NCBI GenBank assembly: GCA_963751355.1
Contig: CAVVVS010000044.1
Span: 29,444-93,443 of the forward strand
Source of the DNA: CAVVVS01 sp963751355
GTDB taxonomy: Bacteria > Bacteroidota > Ignavibacteria > Ignavibacteriales > Ignavibacteriaceae
Reading direction: 5' to 3'
Length of the DNA stretch: 64,000 nt
Numbering within the stretch: position 1 is the first letter of the stretch; each line of letters starts with the position of its first letter. The notes below the pieces were generated by a model, which saw nothing but the letters and a program-made list of their open reading frames with translations, was not told the DNA's origin and ran no database searches. The translations under genes and the position numbers were made by a program. Of the stretch, positions 1 to 7,155 are shown piece by piece.

Positions 1-489
1 ATTCACGATATAAATAAATTCCCTTATCCTTTTGAAGAAAATACATTTGACGAGGTTTTTGCTTCCCACATTTTGGAGCATCTTGATAATTTTCACAATA
101 CAATCACGGAAATTTATAGAATACTTAAGCCGAACGGATTGTTAATTGTTTACGTCCCTTTCTTCTTGAACACGAAGTATTTCGGGGAGCCGGATCATAA
201 AATTCCTTTTTCCATAAGATCATTTGACAATTACGAATACATAGAAAACCGCAAGCTGAAATTCTATGAGAAATGGAAATTGAATCACCGGACAAATTAC
301 GAAGGGAAAGCTCAGTTCGAAGTAATTGAGAAAAAATTTATCACCTCCCATTTCGCTCCGTTAAAATGGATGGATTTCTTTTTGAACATTGAGCCGGTAA
401 TCTACGAGAGGTTTTTTGCCGGAATATTCTCGCCTGAGGAAGTTTATTTTAAGTTAAGAGCGGTGAAACAGAACCGGTTTTATTCATAA
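1..489 (+). CDS. SAM-dependent methyltransferase, 5' truncated by window edge
   Basis: The frame is open from base 1, so the gene begins outside the window; the first in-window start-like codon (TTG at 73) is not the true start. The visible N-terminal part reads 'PFEENTFDEVFASHILEH', the usual post-II/IV region of class I (Methyltransf_11-type) methyltransferases, followed by 'ILKPNGLLIVYVP' (motif VI-like strand). The glycine-rich SAM motif I must lie upstream. The substrate cannot be told; such enzymes are often in glycan or surface-polysaccharide clusters, but the upstream context is missing. The family assignment is fairly sure and the function is open. Confidence 0.8.
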   Translation: MHDINKFPYPFEENTFDEVFASHILEHLDNFHNTITEIYRILKPNGLLIVYVPFFLNTKYFGEPDHKIPFSIRSFDNYEYIENRKLKFYEKWKLNHRTNYEGKAQFEVIEKKFITSHFAPLKWMDFFLNIEPVIYERFFAGIFSPEEVYFKLRAVKQNRFYS

Positions 490-510
490 TAAATAAAATT
501 CTTATTCTTC

Positions 511-597
511 GTGGTTCTCTGTGCCTTCTCCGTGGACTCTGTGTAACCGTCATTTAAGAAGTTACACAAAGAGCACAAAGCAAACACAGAGAGCCAC
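511..597. repeat. Imperfect palindromic intergenic element
   Basis: The arm GTGGTTCTCTGTG (511-523) pairs with CACAGAGAGCCAC (585-597), and CTCTGTGTAAC (537-547) pairs with GTTACACAAAGAG (561-573) with a small bulge. The whole stretch can fold into a long hairpin. There is no T-run, so it is not a normal terminator. Wording of this kind ('tctctgtg...cacagaga') belongs to a class of dispersed intergenic repeats seen in many bacterial genomes; that link is from memory. Confidence 0.6.
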
Positions 598-704
598 TGA
601 GAATTGTCCGGCAATACCTCTATAATTAAATATTTGCGACTTAAACAATTTTGTAAATTTGTTACACCTCCCCTTGCATTCCTTTTGGTTTTTTAACAGC
701 GGCG

Positions 705-919
705 ATCTTAAATCGTTAATCTGCAATCATAAATCCTACTTAAATAATTTCTTACAACCATTTAATTGCAGATTTATGATTAACGATTTTTAATTTTTGA
801 TCTTTCATAGAACTTCTGAAATCTTAAATCGTTGATCTGCATTCTTAAATCTTTCCTAAATAATTTTTCATAACCATTTGATTGCAGATTTATGATTAAC
901 GATTTTCGAATTTAGATTT
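705..919. repeat. 116-bp tandem repeat array, left part
   Basis: Two units start at 705 and 821 (period 116). Each begins ATCTTAAATCGTTAATCTGC or a close variant and contains, about 60 bp on, ATTGCAGATTTATGATTAAC. Within a unit the segments AAATCGTTAATC and GATTAACGATTT, ATCTGCAAT and ATTGCAGAT, and AATCATAAATC and GATTTATGATT are reverse complements, so alternative hairpins are possible. The second unit runs into the 3' end of the four-helix-bundle gene at 920. The array resumes on the other side of that gene at 1394. Confidence 0.85.
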
Positions 920-1297
920 TCATTTCGATCTCATTTCATTATCTAAATTTTTTTGTGCCGTCTCAGCACTTTTTACAAAAATTGATATAAGCTCATCATT
1001 TTCAATCAATGCTGTTTGAATAAGTCGTTCCGATTTGTAAAGTTTTGCTTTATTTATTATTCGTAAACAAATAAATGTCTCCCTTAACTCTTTTAGCACA
1101 ACTTTAATTTTATGAATAAAATCCTTTCTCGATTCAGCACTTTGAGCTTCGCCGTAATTTAATGCTGGTGAAGTTCCCGAACGAATGATTTGTCCGGCTA
1201 GATGATTACCGGCTTTTGAATTAGGCAAATCATTTATGATATCAACAATCAATACTCCAAAATTGATTAAGCGTTCTTCTAATTCGGAATTATCCAT
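920..1297 (-). CDS. Four-helix-bundle protein (S23 / 23S rRNA intervening-sequence family)
   Basis: A 125-residue all-helical protein. Diagnostic wording is 'AGQIIRSGTSPALNYGEAQSAES' (split here by reading order: 'QIIRSGTSPALNYGEA' near residue 36) and 'FIHKIKVVLKELRET', typical of the TIGR02436 four-helix-bundle family that also includes proteins encoded in 23S rRNA intervening sequences and is related in fold to the Avd protein of diversity-generating retroelements. AAGGGAG lies 8 nt before the ATG. No rRNA or reverse transcriptase is nearby. The gene sits alone inside a 116-bp tandem repeat array present on both sides. Family members often form pentamers; the cellular role is unknown. Confidence 0.9.
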   Translation of the reverse strand: MDNSELEERLINFGVLIVDIINDLPNSKAGNHLAGQIIRSGTSPALNYGEAQSAESRKDFIHKIKVVLKELRETFICLRIINKAKLYKSERLIQTALIENDELISIFVKSAETAQKNLDNEMRSK

Positions 1298-1393
1298 TTT
1301 TGTAACTCCCTTAATTATTTACTTTTAATATCTTAAATTATGATCTTTATTTTTATATTCTACCTTTTCTAATTTAATAAATGAATCCTTTAC

Positions 1394-1598
1394 GATTGCA
1401 GATTTACGATTAACAATTTTCTATTTTAAATCTTTCGCAGAACTCCTTAAATCTTAAATCGCTAATCTGCAACCATAAATCCTTTCTAAATAATTTTTCA
1501 CACCCATTTGATTGCAGATTTATGATTAACGATTTTTGATTTTTGATCTTTCGTAGAACTCTTAAAGCTCAAACCGTTAATCTGCAATCTTAAATCAT
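1394..1598. repeat. 116-bp tandem repeat array, right part
   Basis: A half unit (1394-1450, GATTGCAGATTTACGATTAA...), a full unit (1451-1566) and a partial unit from about 1567 (CAAACCGTTAATCTGCAATC) carry the same sequences and the same 116-bp spacing as 705-919. Together with the left part this places the four-helix-bundle gene within the array. Bases 1298-1393 are plain AT-rich DNA holding only the ribosome site and presumably the promoter of that gene. Confidence 0.85.
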
Positions 1599-1985
1599 TC
1601 AAATTTCTCTCTGCACTCTATGGGGATTTTTTGCGGCAGATATAATCAGAAGCAGCCATCCAATTAAAAAACTTACGCCTCCGAACGGAGTAATAATTGC
1701 AAAAGCCAAAACTTGTGTCACCGAATAAAGATATAGCGAAAAAGAAAACAGCACTATTCCTATCGCAAAAAACATGGCTGCTTTAAAATATTTTGCTTCT
1801 CCTCCGAACGCCACGGCTAATATTACGACGGAATGTACTAGTTGATAGAATACGCCCGTCTTATAAATTTCTATCATTTCCGCAGAAAGAATATCTTTTA
1901 ATCCGTGAGCACCGAACGCTCCCAACGCAACTCCGAGAAATCCAAAAATTCCCCCGGTAATTATCCAAGTTCTTTTTTCTTGCAT
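1599..1985 (-). CDS. DUF423 small integral membrane protein (YgdD-like)
   Basis: About 128 residues with four hydrophobic segments. It has the family hallmark 'GALGAFGAHGLKD'-like stretch ('VALGAFGAHGLKDIL') after the first membrane helix, 'TGVFYQLVHSVVILAVA' in helix 2 and 'ITPFGGVSFLIGWLLL' in helix 4. I place the start at the internal ATG (1983-1985) because AAGGAGA lies 6 nt upstream; the longer reading of 10 extra residues has no such site. The function of DUF423 proteins is not established. It is transcribed divergently from uvrB. Confidence 0.85.
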   Translation of the reverse strand: MQEKRTWIITGGIFGFLGVALGAFGAHGLKDILSAEMIEIYKTGVFYQLVHSVVILAVAFGGEAKYFKAAMFFAIGIVLFSFSLYLYSVTQVLAFAIITPFGGVSFLIGWLLLIISAAKNPHRVQREI

Positions 1986-2001
1986 AGTATTCTCCTTGAA
2001 A

Positions 2002-2102
2002 AAATTGAGACTCACTTAAACGAAAACATTATTAAATTGATTACGTAATATTGTCATATAAAGATAAATTATTGCAACAAAAAAATGAGTCTCAATTTAT
2101 AA
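2002..2102. promoter_or_regulatory. Paired TGAGWCTCA palindromes in the DUF423/uvrB divergent region
   Basis: AAATTGAGACTCA (2002-2014) and TGAGTCTCAATTT (2086-2098) form a perfect 13-bp inverted repeat, and each arm itself contains the 9-bp palindrome TGAG-W-CTCA. The second arm continues as TGAGTCTCAATTTATAA (2086-2102), and the same 17 bases with one change (TGAGTCTTAATTTATAA) recur at 6324-6340 upstream of the outer-membrane protein gene. This looks like a shared operator or promoter element; the binding protein is unknown. Confidence 0.45.
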
Positions 2103-2204
2103 ATTAATCGCTATGAGGCTGATCAAATTACATTGCACTCTTATTAAAATAATCATTATCTTATAAAAATATATTTTAATTAACTTGAAGATAAAAATTT
2201 ACAT

Positions 2205-4217
2205 ATGAATAAATTTGAACTAATATCAAGTTACAAACCATCGGGAGACCAGCCCGAGGCAATCAAACAGTTGGTTGAAGGGGTAAGACGCGGGGATAAA
2301 TTTCAAACTCTGCTGGGTGTAACCGGCAGCGGTAAGACTTACACCATCTCCAACGTAATTAAAGAAATGAATAAGCCGACACTGATAATATCGCATAATA
2401 AAACTCTTGCAGCGCAGCTTTATTCTGAATTCAAAGGATTCTTTCCAAAAGACGCAGTTGAATTTTTTATCAGTTACTATGATTATTATCAGCCCGAAGC
2501 TTATGTAGTTAAAAGCGATCTTTATATCGAAAAAGATTTTTCAATAAATGAAGAAATTGACAGACTCCGCTTAAAAGCAACTACGGCACTCATTGAAGGA
2601 AGACCGGATGTAATTGTCGTTGCCAGCGTTAGCTGCATCTACGGTATCGGCGCTCCGCAGGAATATGCAAACCAGATTATGTTTTTGAAAAAAGGCGAGG
2701 AATTCCCGCGGAAGAAATTGCTTCGTGAATTAATTGATATTCATTATGTAAGAAATGATGTTGAGTTTACCCGCGGAACTTTCAGAGCAAGGGGAGATGT
2801 AGTCGAAATCATTCCGGCTTACCAGTACGAAGAGGCAATTAGAGTTGAATACTGGGATGACGAAATTGAAAAACTTTCCATTATCGATTCGATCACAGGA
2901 GATGTAATTAAAGAAATTGATTCTGCAGCTATTTACCCGGCAAAATATTTTGTTTCGAACCGGGATCAAATTCAAAAAGCCATATACAATATAGAACTCG
3001 AACTCGAAGAAAGGCTGAAATATTTTAGATCGGAAGAGAAATATTTGGAAGCGCAGCGCATTGAACAGCGTACAAAATTCGATATAGAAATGATGAAGGA
3101 AATCGGCTATTGTGCGGGAATAGAAAACTACTCGCGGCACATGGACGGAAGACTGCCCGGCTCTCGCCCTTATAACCTATTTGATTATTTCCCGAAGGAT
3201 TTTCTTTTGATTATTGATGAATCACATGTTACCGTCCCGCAGCTAAGAGCAATGTATAACGGCGACAGAAAAAGAAAAGAGACTCTGGTAGAATACGGGT
3301 TCAGGCTGCCTTCTGCGCTCGATAATCGTCCGATGATGTTCGACGAATTTGAAAAGATGCTGAATCAGGTAATTTTTATCAGCGCAACTCCGTCGGATTA
3401 TGAACTTGAAAAAAGCGACGGTGTTGTGGTAGAACAGATTATTCGTCCTACCGGTTTGCTGGATCCCAAGATCGAAGTTCGTCCGATTAAAGGACAGATA
3501 GATGATCTCATCGGTGAAATAAGAACAAGAGTAACTCGAAAAGAAAGGATACTCGTTACCACACTTACTAAAAAAATGGCGGAAGATTTATCTGACTACC
3601 TCGATAAACTAGGGATACAGGTTCGATATATCCACAGCGATATCGATGCGCTTGAAAGAGTAGAGATATTAAGAGATCTGAGAATAGGAGAGTTCGATGT
3701 ACTTGTCGGGGTTAACTTACTGAGAGAAGGTTTGGACCTTCCTGAAGTTTCATTAGTCGCAATTATCGATGCGGATAAGGAAGGCTTCCTGCGCAGTGAA
3801 AGATCGCTCATGCAGACGGCGGGACGAACTGCCCGAAACGTAAACGGTAGGGTAGTAATGTATGCCGATAAGATAACAAACTCGATGAAGAAAACGATAG
3901 ACGAAACTGAAAGGCGCAGGGAAATTCAAATGGAGTACAATAAAGAGCACGGTATTACTCCGATGACCATCTACAAGAGCGTGGAAGAAATAATGAACTC
4001 CACCTCCATAGCGGATGTAAGAAAGAGAGAAGAAAAAGAATCATTCAGTTTCTCCAAAGTCGCCGAGCCGGTACTAAAATATATGAACAACGATCAGAAA
4101 CAAGACCTAATTGAACAGCTAACCGACCAAATGCATCAGGCTGCAAAAGACCTTGAATTTGAAAAAGCTGCCTCACTTAGGGATGAAGTAAACAGGCTGC
4201 GGAAGATGATGAAGTAA
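2205..4217 (+). CDS. uvrB: Excinuclease ABC subunit B
   Basis: A 670-residue UvrB, the normal length. It carries the damage-verifying helicase of nucleotide-excision repair, loaded on DNA by UvrA2 and then recruiting UvrC. Walker A 'GVTGSGKT' is near residue 38, the DNA-wedging beta-hairpin region 'SYYDYYQPEAYV' near 90, the DEAD-like box 'IIDESHVT' near 336, and helicase motifs V/VI in 'GVNLLREGLDLPEV' and 'QTAGRTARNVNG'. The C-terminal UVR motif (about 630-665) that contacts UvrC is intact. The ribosome site is weak. No LexA-type box was recognised, but a palindrome pair lies upstream. Confidence 0.97.
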   Translation: MNKFELISSYKPSGDQPEAIKQLVEGVRRGDKFQTLLGVTGSGKTYTISNVIKEMNKPTLIISHNKTLAAQLYSEFKGFFPKDAVEFFISYYDYYQPEAYVVKSDLYIEKDFSINEEIDRLRLKATTALIEGRPDVIVVASVSCIYGIGAPQEYANQIMFLKKGEEFPRKKLLRELIDIHYVRNDVEFTRGTFRARGDVVEIIPAYQYEEAIRVEYWDDEIEKLSIIDSITGDVIKEIDSAAIYPAKYFVSNRDQIQKAIYNIELELEERLKYFRSEEKYLEAQRIEQRTKFDIEMMKEIGYCAGIENYSRHMDGRLPGSRPYNLFDYFPKDFLLIIDESHVTVPQLRAMYNGDRKRKETLVEYGFRLPSALDNRPMMFDEFEKMLNQVIFISATPSDYELEKSDGVVVEQIIRPTGLLDPKIEVRPIKGQIDDLIGEIRTRVTRKERILVTTLTKKMAEDLSDYLDKLGIQVRYIHSDIDALERVEILRDLRIGEFDVLVGVNLLREGLDLPEVSLVAIIDADKEGFLRSERSLMQTAGRTARNVNGRVVMYADKITNSMKKTIDETERRREIQMEYNKEHGITPMTIYKSVEEIMNSTSIADVRKREEKESFSFSKVAEPVLKYMNNDQKQDLIEQLTDQMHQAAKDLEFEKAASLRDEVNRLRKMMK

Positions 4218-4376
4218 TGATATTTAAGTTTCGGTAAGAACAATACTTTTGCTGTATTAAAATTAAAATCTATAAATAGATAAGAGATTAAGATTCAATT
4301 TTTGTAATTCTATGATAAATGGATATCAGAACTGATTAGACAGTACAAAGTGGATAAATAAGTTTAAAAATAAACC

Positions 4377-4908
4377 ACTATGGACTGCAAGTCCATAGTT
4401 TTCTTTTTGACTGAAAGTCAATTTTCTATTATAAAATTTGAGTCATCCTGAGAATCAGGCTTTCTATGGTGTTCAAGATATTCATTCAACATTTCATCTG
4501 TTATATTTCATGTACTCCAACATCCATAACCTATTGCCCAAAAGTGTTGCCCCCAATACTTGTTTCTTAACTCCGGAAATTCTTGCTGTAATTTTCTTGA
4601 TGTTCTTCCTTTTAGTTTTTTTACTAATGTACTCAAACTTAATGATGGAAGATAATTTATGTGGATATGAACATGCTCGCTTGAGACTACTCCCTTAAGT
4701 ATCTCAACATCTTCTGATTCACATATTTGTCTGATTATTGTCCTACAGCGTACTTTCTTATCACCATCTAAAACTTTATATCTATACTTTGTTGACCATA
4801 CTATATGCGCTGTTAACCGTGATACGGTATGACCTGATGTACGTTGATATTCCATATCACTAATTTATGAATTTTTAGAAGCTAAAGCGAAATGCACTGG
4901 AAGTGCAT
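4377..4908 (-). mobile_element. Decayed IS200/IS605-type element with subterminal hairpins
   Basis: The transposase remnant is bracketed by two hairpins: ACTATGGACT-GCA-AGTCCATAGT (4377-4399) and ATGCACT-GGA-AGTGCAT (4892-4908). Both are followed on the plus strand by the same 'ATAGTTTT'. IS200/IS605 elements lack terminal inverted repeats and are recognised by TnpA through such subterminal hairpins. Exact cleavage sites cannot be fixed by eye; the real ends are probably within some tens of bases outside the hairpins. No tnpB accessory gene is present. Confidence 0.75.
4418..4855 (-). pseudogene. IS200/IS605 Y1 transposase TnpA with internal stop
   Basis: The open part (4508-4855, 115 residues) has the Y1 HUH signature 'EHVHIHI' near residue 60, then 'KGRTSRKLQQEFPELR' and 'YWGQHFWAIGY', all typical of IS200-like TnpA. 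An in-frame TGA at 4508-4510 sits where the family normally has Gly in '(S)GNITDE'. Reading on in the same frame gives 'NITDEMLNEYLEHH' to a TAA-less end at a TGA at 4418-4420. The lost segment contains the expected catalytic tyrosine ('NEYLEHH'), so the truncated product should be inactive. Confidence 0.85.
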
Positions 4909-4933
4909 AGTTTTAACTCTTTCTGAGACCAAT

Positions 4934-4962
4934 AAAAGTACCCGCATCAAACGGGTACTTTT
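4934..4962 (-). terminator. Rho-independent terminator after the barrel gene
   Basis: AAAAGTACCCG (4934-4944) and CGGGTACTTTT (4952-4962) are perfect complements around a 7-nt loop. On the minus strand the stem is followed by TTTTATT. It lies about 20 bp past the stop of the gene at 4983-6278. The symmetric A/T ends would also allow some function on the plus strand. Confidence 0.8.
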
Positions 4963-4982
4963 ATAAAATGTTTGATCAAATT

Positions 4983-6278
4983 TTACGGCAATGCATAACT
5001 CACAGACATATAAGCAAAAGTTGGACCGCCGCCGCCAATGTTATTAAGTCCCTGCCGCAAAACACCCTCGTTAACAGTTGCGTCAATTGAGAAGTCTCCA
5101 AACCTGAATCCGACACCAAGAGTCGCACCATTGGGACCGATGAACAGAGTTTGAACAAGTTCATTTTTATCATCATTCGCTGCAGTTTGAGTTGCGGGAG
5201 ATTCAGTAGTCAGTTTCGAAGTCATTGCTGTATAACCAAGTCGGGCAACAAACCAGGACGTCATGTCCCACTCCATGCCAAAATTCCATAGCGGGAATAC
5301 AAAGTAAGAAGTTTTTAGCTCTGGGGAAGTTGGAGTAGAAGCCGTTGTTGCACTGGAATTAGCTAAAGATAACCCACCTGCCAAAAGGAAATCTCCTACA
5401 TTATAGTTCATACCCAAACCTAAATTGAATATTGTTACCGATGGCATGTCTGTTGTTGTGGTTGTAGTACCCTGACCTAAATCCTGGGTTCCGGAAGCCG
5501 TAATGAAGGCAAATATTGGAACCAAAGTTACCTTGGAGGAGAGTTTTGTGAATAGCCTTGCATTGACCAAAATAATAGTTTCACTTACTTTTGTTTCGGC
5601 TCCAACCGCCGGCTTAACATTGGCGCTGGGGAACAAAAATGAAACACCTGCATCCAACCTCATGCTATTTGTAAAATCCGCGAGTAACCCTCCATTAATT
5701 CCTATTTGACTTGCAGAAGACTGATTAGATCCCCCAGTAGGCGGATTGCCTGCATTATTTATTTCATTTGTCGTTGAAGCGTATGCAGCACCAAGACCGA
5801 ATGCTAATCTTCCTAGTCTTAAAGTACCAAATAATTCAACATTGTTATTTAGGGGAATGACAGGTGGATTTTTACCGAAAGAATTAATTCTATTAATAAC
5901 ACCCAAGGAAGTTCCGGGAAATTTGGACAAAGGATCCAGGGTTGATATAGCAAAACCTTGGATATCGTTTCTAGCTAAAAACCCGCCAAGAGTTAAGTTG
6001 TTACCTATTCCAAAGTTTGCGGCAAAAAATTGTCCTCTTCCGCCCGGTGCAAAATCTGTAGAAGTTCCTGTCCCGGCACCTAAATCGCCGAATATAAAAT
6101 TATCATAATAGGTGCCCCATGCTGGGTTTACTGTCATAAAAAATGGATCAACTATATAAGGATTTACTCCCATTCCGGCTAACCTGGCAAACCCTCCGGT
6201 TTTTTTAATTTGCTGAGCGTTAGCAGGTGCAATTAATAGAAAAGATACTATTACTAACAGTATATATCGAATAATCAT
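4983..6278 (-). CDS. Outer-membrane beta-barrel protein (PorV/UPF0164-like)
   Basis: A 431-residue exported protein. A signal peptide is clear (hydrophobic 'YILLVIVSFLLIAPANAQ', cleavage after 'NAQ' near residue 22). The mature N-terminus 'GGFARLAGMGVNPYIVDPFFMTVNPAW' (in two stretches) has the loop-plus-NPA pattern common in PorV/UPF0164-type barrels ('NPAW' near residue 52). The remainder is alternating glycine/aromatic strands ending in 'FAYMSVSYALP', an acceptable C-terminal barrel strand. The ribosome site GGTGGGG is just upstream. The gene stands alone, with a terminator downstream and a motif shared with the uvrB region upstream (6324-6340). PorV is the T9SS shuttle protein, but this copy may be another family member or a transporter. 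Confidence 0.65.
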   Translation of the reverse strand: MIIRYILLVIVSFLLIAPANAQQIKKTGGFARLAGMGVNPYIVDPFFMTVNPAWGTYYDNFIFGDLGAGTGTSTDFAPGGRGQFFAANFGIGNNLTLGGFLARNDIQGFAISTLDPLSKFPGTSLGVINRINSFGKNPPVIPLNNNVELFGTLRLGRLAFGLGAAYASTTNEINNAGNPPTGGSNQSSASQIGINGGLLADFTNSMRLDAGVSFLFPSANVKPAVGAETKVSETIILVNARLFTKLSSKVTLVPIFAFITASGTQDLGQGTTTTTTDMPSVTIFNLGLGMNYNVGDFLLAGGLSLANSSATTASTPTSPELKTSYFVFPLWNFGMEWDMTSWFVARLGYTAMTSKLTTESPATQTAANDDKNELVQTLFIGPNGATLGVGFRFGDFSIDATVNEGVLRQGLNNIGGGGPTFAYMSVSYALP

Positions 6279-6581
6279 AGCCCCACCTTTTGATTTGTTT
6301 TTGATATATTTTGATACGGATATTGAGTCTTAATTTATAATGCCGGTTAATAATTTTTTTCATTTTTTTATTTCTCTACAGATAAAAACAGAACAATATA
6401 ACCGTCAGCATTTCAATTATTTACCAACCTTGCTTGATTACATAATTTGCCTTACTTAAGTCATAGGTAAAGTGTTTCCGCTAACACTCTCATCTAAATC
6501 ATCAGTAAAATAAATTGACAATAGCTTATTTCTTTTAATCTACCGTTCAATACCAACCGGATATTAATTTTTCATAAATAA

Positions 6582-6875
6582 TTATATTAACGCCTCTGCA
6601 AAATAAATGTTATGATCTATTGTCATTTCGACCAAAAGGAGTAATCTCAAAATTCTAAAAGATATATCGGTCGATGACTCCTTCGAATTGACGAATACGC
6701 TATTTTGTAGAAAATATATTTTATCCAGGAAAACAAATCTTTCTTCATTTAAGAAAAGTATATTTACTTTTTTTAAAAACCGGGCGGGAGATTCTACATG
6801 TAATTTGCATAAGGAAGTGTAAAATTGTGTCAATGTCTGATCATGCAAAGGATCAAGGACACCATATCCATTCAT
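6582..6875 (-). CDS. Doubtful small hypothetical protein
   Basis: 97 codons starting 'MNGYGVLDPLHDQTLTQFY'. In its favour, AGGGGGCG lies 3-4 nt before the ATG. Against it, the second half is read through the hairpin repeat at 6621-6693, the tail composition is poor, and I recognise no family. It may be the 5' remnant of a gene whose end was replaced by a repeat insertion, or chance. Confidence 0.25.
   Translation of the reverse strand: MNGYGVLDPLHDQTLTQFYTSLCKLHVESPARFLKKVNILFLNEERFVFLDKIYFLQNSVFVNSKESSTDISFRILRLLLLVEMTIDHNIYFAEALI
6621..6693. repeat. Hairpin-forming dispersed repeat
   Basis: TGTCATTTCGACCAAAAGGA (6621-6640) pairs imperfectly with GACTCCTTCGAATTGACG (6676-6693). The wording 'GTCATTTCGACC..AGGAG.AATCTC' resembles a dispersed intergenic repeat seen in many Bacteroidota genomes (recalled, not searched). 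A related 'GTCATTTTGAATGATCTAAAAGATCTC' sentence occurs inside the palindromic element at 24384-24516. Confidence 0.5.
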
Positions 6876-7109
6876 TATCGCCCCCTAACAATTTATATAA
6901 TTGAATATATCAATTTATTTTTTTAAATGCACTTATTTTCTTAAATAATAGTAAAATCAAAGATTGGATTCTTTCTTACCATAAGAAAAAAATAACTAGT
7001 AGAATCTAAAGAATGCACCGGGCGGATATAGATTTTTAGATTGAAAAAGATATTTTACAAAGAATAGTATAAAAGTTCCATGGGAATAATGATGCAAGAA
7101 TTTTATACT

Positions 7110-7137
7110 GTAGAGACGCATCGCAATGCGTCCCTAC
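7110..7137. repeat. 28-bp palindrome GTAGAGACGCAT...
   Basis: GTAGAGACGCATCG followed by CAATGCGTCCCTAC forms a hairpin with one mismatch. This is a widely scattered intergenic palindrome type in bacteria (from memory). It lies 19 bp past the end of the aminopeptidase gene (minus strand) and may serve as its 3' end hairpin, although no strong T-run follows. Confidence 0.55.
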
Positions 7138-7155
7138 GATTGTAATATTTAAGTG

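Larger units (their letters stand above)
6279..7155. other. Long intergenic region with repeats and one doubtful small ORF
   Basis: An AT-rich stretch of 877 bp. It holds the upstream region of the barrel gene (6279-6350), a hairpin-forming repeat at 6621-6693, a possible small minus-strand ORF at 6582-6875, and a 28-bp palindrome at 7110-7137. I see no RNA gene and no further coding signal. Confidence 0.6.

Noticed and set aside
920..1297. Four-helix-bundle gene as part of a diversity-generating retroelement
   Set aside because: No reverse transcriptase, template repeat or variable repeat was found in the surrounding sequence; the flanking 116-bp units are not coding.
4508..4510. TGA in the transposase as a recoded codon
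   Set aside because: Other genes here use TGA as a true stop (for example the sigma factor at 53047 and the xerD/PgpH overlap), and no selenocysteine element was seen; a nonsense change is simpler.
4438..4698. Plus-strand open frame of 86 codons across the IS200 remnant
   Set aside because: It is the antisense of the transposase remnant, with no ribosome site and no recognisable protein.
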